This document shows, one piece after another, positions 34,707 to 42,316 of a stretch of DNA of 64,000 bases. The stretch lies in assembly GCF_016745255.1 (NCBI RefSeq), contig NZ_JADOEQ010000001.1, positions 372,001-436,000 on the forward strand, read 5' to 3'. The notes under the pieces were generated by a model that saw only the letters and a list, made by a program, of their open reading frames with translations, was not told the DNA's origin and did not search any database. Made by a program: the position numbers and the translations under genes. Positions within the stretch are counted from its first letter, which is position 1; each line of letters opens with the position of its first letter. The stretch comes from Enterococcus sp. BWR-S5 (GTDB lineage Bacteria > Bacillota > Bacilli > Lactobacillales > Enterococcaceae).

Positions 34707-37550
34707 ATGAAAAAAAAGAATCTTTTCTCTGTTTTAGTGGGTGCCGGTCTAACATTAAATAGCATGGCGCCACTGATGACAGTCTATGCTGAACAGGAAA
34801 ATGCTGTTCAGGATTCAAGTGAACAAGTGGAAGGAATCACAGGTGCTCAGCAAAACGAAGACCTAGGATTGACAGAACCGTCTACTTCAACAACTACGCA
34901 GACAGAGGAAACGATGGCAGAAACCGAGGATACAGCTTCTGAAGAGACTGTTGAATCGGATGAAGCAACAGATGAAGTGGAAGGAAACGATGAATACACA
35001 GAGCCTGCACCATCCAGCCGCTCCGATTTAGCTGTTGCCAGCAGAAGCTTGGCAAGAGCAACAATTGACAAGGTAACGGCAGGAGAAACAAATCGACCAA
35101 CCTTGAGCTTTATCGATGTTTCTTCTCATAATGGAACAATCACAACCAGTCAGTACCAGATGATGAAAACATATGGCGTTGGCGGTGTGGTGGTTAAACT
35201 AACTGAGGGTACAACTTATTTTAATCCCTATGCACAATCACAAATAGCAAATGCGAAAGCTGCCGGATTGAAGGTGTCTGTTTATCACTACAGTCACTAT
35301 ACATCTGCTGATGGAGCAAGAGCAGAGGCAGCCTATTTTGCAAGTAAAGCGGCGTCATTGTCTCTTGCTAAAGATACAGTAATGGTTAATGATATTGAAG
35401 AAACCGCAATGAGAACCTCTGCGTTGAACAACAATACGTTAGCCTTCAAACAGCAATTGAACAGCTCGGGCTACAATACCGTTGCCTACTATCTATCAAG
35501 AAGCTGGCTGGACGTGGACGGTGGTGTGTTCAGCACCAGTACATTTGGAAAAAATGTAACCTGGGTAGCACAATATCCGTATACACCAACAGCGTCACAA
35601 AATTGGAATAGTGATTATTCCTCTTGGCAATGGTCTTCCAATTTCTATTTCCCCGGTATTTCTCATCCATTTGATGTGAACACGGATTATACCGGACTTT
35701 TCACAGGAGATGCAGGAGATCGATGGGATGAAAGTATTCCGGTAACAGGCTCCTTATCAATTACTGATCCTACAAGTAAAGAAACAACATTTAAAGCAAC
35801 CGCAACAGTAGAAGCTGGCGGCTATGCCCCTTATCGTGTCATGTTCCCGACTTGGTCAAATGCAAACGGTCAGGATGATATCATCTGGTATGAAGGAACA
35901 CGAAATAGTGACGGTACTTGGAGTGCGGACATTGACATTTCGAAGCACAATTCTACTGGTGGGTACACGACTCATGCTTATGTTCAAATGCTTCCTTATT
36001 CATCAGCAAGAATGTATCTAAGTGCGGGAAGTTTTAGTGTTTCTCCGATAGATATGACAGCTGCAATCAGTAACTACAGTAAAGAAAAAGGAACCTTTGA
36101 TGTGACGGTTACAGCGAATCATGTGTCTGGAACCAGCAAAGTACGTGTCGCTGCTTGGAGTGAAAGCAACCAAGGAGATATCTATTGGTACGATGCAATC
36201 AGGCAATCAGACGGTTCGTATAAAGTGGTTGTGGATGTAAAAAATCATAAATATAACTCTGGCAAATACTTTGTCCATTCGTTTGCTTATGCTGGAAATG
36301 GATTAAGCAGAGGTGTTGCCTTAGATCAGCAAGTAGAAGTTAATGGTCCAAGCGCATCTGTAACCTTTACGGATACTAAGAAAACAGAAACAACTTACCT
36401 TGCTTCTTCCACTGTTTCTCCGGGTTCTCTTGGTTCAATCAAGGAAGTAAGATATGCTGTGTGGAGTGTCGCCGGTGGTCAGGATGATATTCAGTGGTAT
36501 ACAGCGAAACTCACTAATGGAAAATACGAAGCGACAATTGATATTAACAAGCATAAGACAGCGGGAGCATACACAGTCCACACGTATGTTGTATCATCAG
36601 CAGGACTTTTGAAATGGGCCTCTGCAGACAGCTTTACGGTGAGCACACCAACTGCTTCGGTAACCTCTGCAAACTATGTTCAAAATAAAGGCACCTTTGA
36701 TATCATTGTTACAGCTTCTGCGCCGGCAGGAATCAAAGAAGTAGATGTACCTGTTTGGAGTAAGAGTAATCAATCAGATATTAAATGGTATCGCGCTGCT
36801 AAACAATCAGATGGTACCTACAAGGTCACTGTAAATATCAAGGATCACCAATATAATGCAGGAAGCTATCAGGCTCATGCCTATGTCAGAACCAATAACA
36901 GCTTAACGCGAGTGGTTGGGATGGCTTCTCTGAATGTAACTGCGCCGGCAATCACAGGAACCCTGAACGTGATCCCGAACAGCACAGAGACAACTTATAC
37001 AGCAAAACTAAATGCCGATATGGGCATTTATGGTACACCGAAAGAAGTCCAGTTCGCCGTGTGGAGTCAGAAAAATGGTCAGGACGACATTCAATGGTAT
37101 TCAGCGAAGAAAAACAGCGATGGCACGTATAGCTTTGATATAAGTATTGCGAAGCATAAGGATGCCGGTGTGTATTCGATTCATGCGTATGCAACGTTAT
37201 CCAATGGTACGAAGAAGATTGTAACAGCTTCAACCTTCACTGTAACTGATCCGACAATCACGACGTCTGTGAGTGCGTATGATAAAACAAGTAAATCATT
37301 TACTGTCACAGTCAATGGCAGCAGTAAATCCGGTATCAGCAAGGTTCGAGTACCAGTTTGGAGTAAGAGCGACCAATCAGATATTCAATGGTATGATGCT
37401 GTGAAGCAGTCAGATGGTACGTATAAGGTTACTGTAAATATAAGTAAGCACGGCAACAATACAGGAAACTACAATATTCATGTATATCTTTATGCCGGAA
37501 ACGGTATTACGAAGGTTGCTGGAGCACCGTCAGTGAACGTGACGAACTAG
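34707..37550 (+). CDS. Secreted GH25 muramidase with six GBS-Bsp-like repeats
   Basis: A 947-residue exported protein. The signal peptide ends near VYA-EQ (28-29), followed by a Glu/Thr/Ser-rich linker to about 120. The GH25 lysozyme domain (about 132-335) has SFIDVSSHNG (Asp137) and VNDIEE (Asp229/Glu231), the usual catalytic acids. Six approximately 100-residue repeats (about 348-947) follow, each with an AVWS...DIxWY...H..G.Y..H.Y core, resembling GBS_Bsp-like repeats. No LPXTG or membrane anchor is present, so attachment is probably through the repeats. Its location inside the Epa locus suggests peptidoglycan remodelling linked to the polysaccharide. The SD is CAGGAGG. Confidence 0.9.
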   Translation: MKKKNLFSVLVGAGLTLNSMAPLMTVYAEQENAVQDSSEQVEGITGAQQNEDLGLTEPSTSTTTQTEETMAETEDTASEETVESDEATDEVEGNDEYTEPAPSSRSDLAVASRSLARATIDKVTAGETNRPTLSFIDVSSHNGTITTSQYQMMKTYGVGGVVVKLTEGTTYFNPYAQSQIANAKAAGLKVSVYHYSHYTSADGARAEAAYFASKAASLSLAKDTVMVNDIEETAMRTSALNNNTLAFKQQLNSSGYNTVAYYLSRSWLDVDGGVFSTSTFGKNVTWVAQYPYTPTASQNWNSDYSSWQWSSNFYFPGISHPFDVNTDYTGLFTGDAGDRWDESIPVTGSLSITDPTSKETTFKATATVEAGGYAPYRVMFPTWSNANGQDDIIWYEGTRNSDGTWSADIDISKHNSTGGYTTHAYVQMLPYSSARMYLSAGSFSVSPIDMTAAISNYSKEKGTFDVTVTANHVSGTSKVRVAAWSESNQGDIYWYDAIRQSDGSYKVVVDVKNHKYNSGKYFVHSFAYAGNGLSRGVALDQQVEVNGPSASVTFTDTKKTETTYLASSTVSPGSLGSIKEVRYAVWSVAGGQDDIQWYTAKLTNGKYEATIDINKHKTAGAYTVHTYVVSSAGLLKWASADSFTVSTPTASVTSANYVQNKGTFDIIVTASAPAGIKEVDVPVWSKSNQSDIKWYRAAKQSDGTYKVTVNIKDHQYNAGSYQAHAYVRTNNSLTRVVGMASLNVTAPAITGTLNVIPNSTETTYTAKLNADMGIYGTPKEVQFAVWSQKNGQDDIQWYSAKKNSDGTYSFDISIAKHKDAGVYSIHAYATLSNGTKKIVTASTFTVTDPTITTSVSAYDKTSKSFTVTVNGSSKSGISKVRVPVWSKSDQSDIQWYDAVKQSDGTYKVTVNISKHGNNTGNYNIHVYLYAGNGITKVAGAPSVNVTN
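35751..37547 (+). repeat. Six tandem ~300-base repeats coding GBS-Bsp-like domains
   Basis: Units begin near 35751, 36058, 36355, 36655, 36956 and 37261. Odd units share QDDI-WY, even units mostly share QSDI-WY followed by KQSDGTYKVTVN. The pattern therefore looks like three copies of a two-domain block. Confidence 0.8.
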
Positions 37551-37587
37551 TTTTAATCGCCGATACCTTTTAACGGCAAATGATAAG

Positions 37588-37631
37588 AAATACTTCAGAC
37601 AGCCCATCAGGCTTTCTGAAGTATTTTTTCT
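37588..37631 (+). terminator. Terminator of the GH25 gene
   Basis: AATACTTCAGACAGCC / GGCTTTCTGAAGTATT with one mismatch around CATCA, then a T-run. Confidence 0.85.
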
Positions 37632-37760
37632 GTCAGGGAACCAACTGTCACGGTTTTTTTTAAGAAGGCAGCTGACAAGGTTCTTGCTATAGATTACTTT
37701 TTTTTCGGCTATTTATAGGAAGGAAAATGTTAAAAATTTATTTACGGATTTGAGAGAAAA

Positions 37761-37789
37761 TTGCTTGCTTCTAAAATAAGTGATATAAT
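37761..37789 (+). promoter_or_regulatory. Promoter of the Wzm/Wzt export operon
   Basis: TTGCTT, 17 bases, TATAAT (37784-37789). It drives the block from the ABC permease onward, about 55 bases ahead of the start codon. Confidence 0.72.
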
Positions 37790-37853
37790 TCATTGATGTT
37801 TTAATGGATGAAATATAAATAAAAGAACGCAGTGTAGGAGATTGAATGATTAT

Positions 37854-38669
37854 ATGTTGAAAAAGTTGATGAGTTTACCAACCGAATTATATCAGAATAG
37901 AAAATTGGTTCTGTCGCTTGCAAAAAATGATTTTAAAACGAAATATGCTGGCTCCTATTTAGGTATTTTTTGGGCATTTATCCAGCCAATTGTTACAATT
38001 TTTGTCTACTGGTTTGTATTTGGGAATATTTTCCAAAATGGAACAGATCGAGGGGCACCCTATGTTTTATGGCTGGTTACCGGGTTAGTTCCATGGTTTT
38101 TCCTTCAAGATGGTCTTGTCTCAGGGACGAGTACCTTTCTAGAATATAATTACCTGGTCAAAAAAGTTGTGTTCAAAATCAGTATTCTACCAATGGTTAA
38201 AATACTGTCGGCCTTTTTTGTTCATGTTTTCTTTTTAGTGTTCGTTTTACTTCTATATGTATTCTATGGCATGCAGGTAGACTTTTACTATCTTCAAGTA
38301 ATTTATTATAGCTTCTGTATGTTCTGCTTTATGTTGGCTGTCTCCTATATTACCAGTTCAATCGTTGTGTTTTTCCGAGATTTGACACAAATTATCAATA
38401 TTGTACTGCAAGTTGGAATTTGGATGACACCGATTATGTGGGATTTTCCTGATTTAGGATTGGCAGAAAACGGTTTGGTTGCTTCTCTTGTAAAACTGAA
38501 CCCTATGTATTACGTGGTAAATGGGTATCGGACAACCTTAATCGATAAAATCGGTTTTTGGGAATATCCAAGCTTGACGCTTTATTTCTGGGCAGTGACA
38601 GCAATCCTGTTTGTCATCGGTATTCTATTGTTCAGAAAACTAAAAATCCATTTCGCGGATGTATTGTAG
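37854..38669 (+). CDS. Polysaccharide ABC exporter permease (Wzm type)
   Basis: A 271-residue permease of the ABC-2 family with six transmembrane helices. It has the family segments KNDFKTKYAGSYLGIFWAFI near the N-terminus and LNPMYYVVNGYR before the last helices. With the ATPase encoded 13 bases downstream it exports the lipid-linked polysaccharide. ATG 37854 is 13 bases from AGGAG; an in-frame TTG at 37842 is immediately after the SD, so the exact start is uncertain. Confidence 0.93.
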   Translation: MLKKLMSLPTELYQNRKLVLSLAKNDFKTKYAGSYLGIFWAFIQPIVTIFVYWFVFGNIFQNGTDRGAPYVLWLVTGLVPWFFLQDGLVSGTSTFLEYNYLVKKVVFKISILPMVKILSAFFVHVFFLVFVLLLYVFYGMQVDFYYLQVIYYSFCMFCFMLAVSYITSSIVVFFRDLTQIINIVLQVGIWMTPIMWDFPDLGLAENGLVASLVKLNPMYYVVNGYRTTLIDKIGFWEYPSLTLYFWAVTAILFVIGILLFRKLKIHFADVL

Positions 38670-38682
38670 AAGGGGATAAACA

Positions 38683-39963
38683 ATGTCAGAAAATGCAATT
38701 ACTGTAGAAAATTTAAATAAAGTATATCGCTTATATGATAAGCCTGTTGACCGTTTGAAAGAGGCACTGGGAATGAAGGTTCATTCCAGTGAGCACTATG
38801 CCTTGAGAGATGTCAGCTTTGATGTGAAAAAAGGTGAGACGATTGGAATTATTGGAACAAACGGCTCCGGAAAATCTACCTGTCTGAAAATCATTACAGG
38901 TGTTTTAAATCCAACCAGCGGGAATGTACAGGTCAATGGTCGGATTTCAGCCTTGCTTGAATTAGGGGCTGGATTTAACCCTGAATATTCCGGATTGGAA
39001 AATGTATATTTGAACGGGACGATGATTGGCTTTAGCAGGGAAGAAGTCGATGCAAAATTGGAATCCATTCTTGAGTTTGCAGATATCGGTGATTACATTC
39101 ATCAGCCGGTCAAATCCTATTCCAGCGGGATGTTTGTCCGCTTGGCATTTGCCATTTCAATCAATATTGAACCGGAAATATTAATCGTTGATGAAGCATT
39201 GTCTGTAGGGGATGTATTCTTTCAGGCGAAGTGCTATAAGAAATTTGAAGAGTTTAAAGAAAATGGCAAAACAATTTTACTGGTAAGTCATGACTTAGGA
39301 AGTATCTCTAAATACTGTGACCGAGTGGTACTATTGAATAATGGGGAAAAGCTTGACGAAGGCAGTCCCAAAGAAATGGTTGATTTATTCAAAAAGGTTC
39401 TTGTTAAGCAAGAAGGAACCCAAGCCTATGAAGTACCAGAGGGAGTAAATGATGTGGATGTTCCTTCCGTGAGTGAGACTGATAGCTGGGATAAACCATT
39501 TAGCTTAAATCCGGATGTTTTGGAATATGGAAATAAGATGGCAGAAATCATTGATTTTACAATCATCGATTCTGATGGAACACCAACAAACACGATTGAG
39601 AAGTTCAGTGAGTTTATGATTAAGATGAAAATCAAGTTTCATCAAGATTTGGAGGATGCAATTTATGCCTTCACAATTAAGGATTTAAAAGGAACAGAAA
39701 TTACCGGAACCAACAGCCTTTTTGAAAAGGTCGAAATGAGCGATCGTAAAAAAGGGGCGATAGTGGAAGTCTCCTTTGTTCAAAAGATGCCGATTCAAGG
39801 TGGAGAGTACTTACTTTCGTTAGGATGTACCGGTTATCCGAAAGGTGATTTTGATGTTTACCACAGACTTTATGATGTGTGTAACATTACGGTTGTTTCT
39901 TCTAAAAATACTGTAGGTTATTTTGATATGGATTCGAAGGTTCAAGTTGAAGTAGTTCAATGA
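38683..39963 (+). CDS. Polysaccharide ABC exporter ATPase with C-terminal binding domain (Wzt type)
   Basis: A 426-residue ATPase. Walker A is GTNGSGKST (about 60-68), signature YSSGMFVRLA (about 146), Walker B ILIVDEAL and switch His VSHD. Beyond residue 250 a beta-rich domain of about 170 residues resembles the carbohydrate-binding Wzt C-terminal domain that recognises a chain-end modification in some O-antigen systems. It ends with a 4-base overlap region into the methyltransferase frame, tying export to the modification genes that follow. Confidence 0.92.
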   Translation: MSENAITVENLNKVYRLYDKPVDRLKEALGMKVHSSEHYALRDVSFDVKKGETIGIIGTNGSGKSTCLKIITGVLNPTSGNVQVNGRISALLELGAGFNPEYSGLENVYLNGTMIGFSREEVDAKLESILEFADIGDYIHQPVKSYSSGMFVRLAFAISINIEPEILIVDEALSVGDVFFQAKCYKKFEEFKENGKTILLVSHDLGSISKYCDRVVLLNNGEKLDEGSPKEMVDLFKKVLVKQEGTQAYEVPEGVNDVDVPSVSETDSWDKPFSLNPDVLEYGNKMAEIIDFTIIDSDGTPTNTIEKFSEFMIKMKIKFHQDLEDAIYAFTIKDLKGTEITGTNSLFEKVEMSDRKKGAIVEVSFVQKMPIQGGEYLLSLGCTGYPKGDFDVYHRLYDVCNITVVSSKNTVGYFDMDSKVQVEVVQ

Positions 39964-39983
39964 TAAGCGAAAGGGGTCTTGGC

Positions 39984-40904
39984 GTGGATACATATGTAGG
40001 AAAAGTCAAACTGGATGAAACGCATTATCCTGGTGAAGATTATTATAGCGATGGTGTAATTGAGGATAGACTTTTGGAAATTGTGTCAACCTATTCAGAG
40101 GATGAGTACAATGAAGTCATCGCTGAAAATGAAGATTGGGCAATTCTCTATCACTTGTCGCATATACGTACAAACATTGTTGAGTGGCTGCCAATCGAAA
40201 AAACAGAAACGGTTCTTGAAATCGGTGCAGGTTGCGGTGCAATCACAGGTATTTTAAGTGAAAAAGCCCAAAAGGTTGATTGCATTGATTTGTCGAAAAA
40301 GCGCAGCTTAATTAATGCAACAAGAAACAAAGACAAAGAGAATATCGTTATCAAATTGGGGAATTTTCAGGATGTGGAAGAATCGCTGACTGAAAAATAT
40401 GATTGGATTACGTTAATCGGTGTTTTTGAGTACGGAAAAGGATACATAAATTCGGAAGATCCCTATGTTGATTTCTTGAAAATCATCAAAAAACATTTGA
40501 AGCCGAATGGAAAGATTGTCATTGCTATTGAAAATAGACTGGGCTTAAAATATTTCGCCGGCTGTGTAGAGGATCATTCCGGCATTCTTTATGATGGCAT
40601 CGAAGGATACCACCATGAAGGAATCGCAGCAACCTTTTCGAAGCCTGAATTACAGAATATTTTTACTAAAAGCGGCTTTTCTAAAGTTGATTTTTATTAC
40701 CCATATCCTGATTATAAGCTGCCGTTGTACATTTTTTCAGATGATTACCTACCGCAGTCAGGAGACCTGCATATTCATCAAAACTATGACCGATTGAGAG
40801 TCAACGCATTCGATGAAACACAAGCCTATGACACATTGATTAAAAGCGGATTATTTCCTCTTTTTTCAAACTCGTTTTTAACCGTGTTGGAAGGAGATGA
40901 ATGA
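39984..40904 (+). CDS. Class I SAM-dependent methyltransferase
   Basis: A 306-residue enzyme. The SAM-binding motif I VLEIGAGCGAITGIL is near residue 80, motif II CIDLSKKR and motif IV DWITLIGVFEYG follow. I chose GTG 39984 because AAAGGGG lies 7 bases before it; an in-frame ATG at 39960 overlaps the Wzt stop but has a weak SD. Its stop lies next to the start of the kinase-like gene. The position between Wzt and a kinase-like protein suggests methylation of the polysaccharide end. The acceptor is unknown. Confidence 0.85.
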   Translation: MDTYVGKVKLDETHYPGEDYYSDGVIEDRLLEIVSTYSEDEYNEVIAENEDWAILYHLSHIRTNIVEWLPIEKTETVLEIGAGCGAITGILSEKAQKVDCIDLSKKRSLINATRNKDKENIVIKLGNFQDVEESLTEKYDWITLIGVFEYGKGYINSEDPYVDFLKIIKKHLKPNGKIVIAIENRLGLKYFAGCVEDHSGILYDGIEGYHHEGIAATFSKPELQNIFTKSGFSKVDFYYPYPDYKLPLYIFSDDYLPQSGDLHIHQNYDRLRVNAFDETQAYDTLIKSGLFPLFSNSFLTVLEGDE

Positions 40905-40905
40905 G

Positions 40906-42282
40906 ATGCAGAAGATAGTATTTAGCAAGTATTCAAATGAAAGAGCTCGCCGTTTTGCGATTCGTACGGATATTGTTTCTGATGAAGCAAAGCAGCTGAC
41001 TGTTTTTAAACGTGGCCTTTATCCTGAAGGACAACAGCATATTGAAAATATTTTTAAATGGTATCAGAAGTTAAGTGCAAGCTATAGTGAGACACAGATA
41101 GAAATGAATCATTGTGAGCTTCAAGGGGATAAGGTTGCGTTGGAATACCTGACACAATTTACCTTGGAGCATGAGCTGAACCAGCTGCTGAGAAAGAGAA
41201 ATACTGAGCAGTTTACAGCCTTGTTGTTTTCTTATATCAATGAAGTACGCAAAGGTGAAGCCGTTCATCCTTTTGTTAAAACAGAAGCATTCATTGAAAC
41301 CTTCGGTGATGTTGAGATAGAAGAAGCCTTATCAGCTGAAGTAACGAATATTGATATGGTCTTGAACAATGTTATCTTGGGAGAAAAATGGACAATCATT
41401 GATTACGAATGGACCTTTGATTTCCCTATTCCGGCAAACTTTGTCATCTATCGTATTCTTCACTATTTCATTAATAGTAGTCCGTTCAAGAGTTTATTGG
41501 ATGAAATGGAGCTGTACGAGCAAGCGGGTATTTCTGATACCGAGCAAGCGGTCTTTGCTGATATGGAACGTCATTTCCAAAGTAGTTTTTTGTTAAAAGA
41601 AAAACAGCAGGATAAGATGATTGTGCCAATCAGAGAAATGCACGAAGCCATTTCTCCCGGCAGTATTGATTTGAAGAGTATCTATAGTGAAGAAAAGCAG
41701 AAGCGAGAAACACCTGTCCAAGTATTTATGAGTAAAGAGTATTCTTTTTCAGAAGAAGGGTCTCTTGTTATTCTGTGCAACATCGAGAAAAAGGTATCCT
41801 TGACCATTGATTTGGCTGAGGAAACAGATTTTTTACGTCTTGACCCGCATGAGGATGCTTGCTACTTGACTGATTTGGAAATCAAAGATGAGTCTGGACA
41901 GAAGCTGTCAATCTTTGCGTCAAACGGTAAGCAAATCAGTGAGAATCAAATGGTGTTTATCGAACATGATCCTCAAATTATTTTGAGTCAGCTGAAAGAG
42001 ATAAAACGACTTGAAATAAGCTATGAGATTCATTTAATCAGTGCACAGGAGCAAGTTGTATTTAAAGATATGCTGATGGATAAACAAGCGGCTGATGAGC
42101 AGGTGGCAGTTCTTGCTGCTCAAGCAGAAGAAGCGAAACAGGCTGAGCAAGAATACCAACAGCAGCTGAAGGAGAAAGAAGACAGAATTGCTTACCAGAA
42201 TCAGGTAATTTCCAATATGGAAAATACCAAAATCTGGAAGGCCTATGAAAAATATAAAAAGACCTTTAAAAAGAACAATTAG
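40906..42282 (+). CDS. Kinase-like protein with C-terminal coiled coil (WbdD-kinase-like, putative)
   Basis: A 458-residue protein with no signal peptide. Residues about 1-175 fit an APH/choline-kinase-like fold: RRFAIR near 15-20, a hinge-like LEYLTQFTLEHEL (79-91), then NIDMVLNNVILGEKWTIIDYEW, which parallels the catalytic loop D-x4-N (Asp150, Asn155) and the metal-binding Asp166. The usual His before Asp150 is replaced. A beta-rich middle follows, and residues about 395-440 form a Glu/Gln/Ala coiled coil. ATG 40906 has AAGGAG at 9 bases. It is adjacent to the methyltransferase and Wzt. The kinase assignment is inference from motifs. Confidence 0.65.
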   Translation: MQKIVFSKYSNERARRFAIRTDIVSDEAKQLTVFKRGLYPEGQQHIENIFKWYQKLSASYSETQIEMNHCELQGDKVALEYLTQFTLEHELNQLLRKRNTEQFTALLFSYINEVRKGEAVHPFVKTEAFIETFGDVEIEEALSAEVTNIDMVLNNVILGEKWTIIDYEWTFDFPIPANFVIYRILHYFINSSPFKSLLDEMELYEQAGISDTEQAVFADMERHFQSSFLLKEKQQDKMIVPIREMHEAISPGSIDLKSIYSEEKQKRETPVQVFMSKEYSFSEEGSLVILCNIEKKVSLTIDLAEETDFLRLDPHEDACYLTDLEIKDESGQKLSIFASNGKQISENQMVFIEHDPQIILSQLKEIKRLEISYEIHLISAQEQVVFKDMLMDKQAADEQVAVLAAQAEEAKQAEQEYQQQLKEKEDRIAYQNQVISNMENTKIWKAYEKYKKTFKKNN

Positions 42283-42316
42283 GGAATACTGTCTGTAGAA
42301 CGAGGAGAATAAAAAA

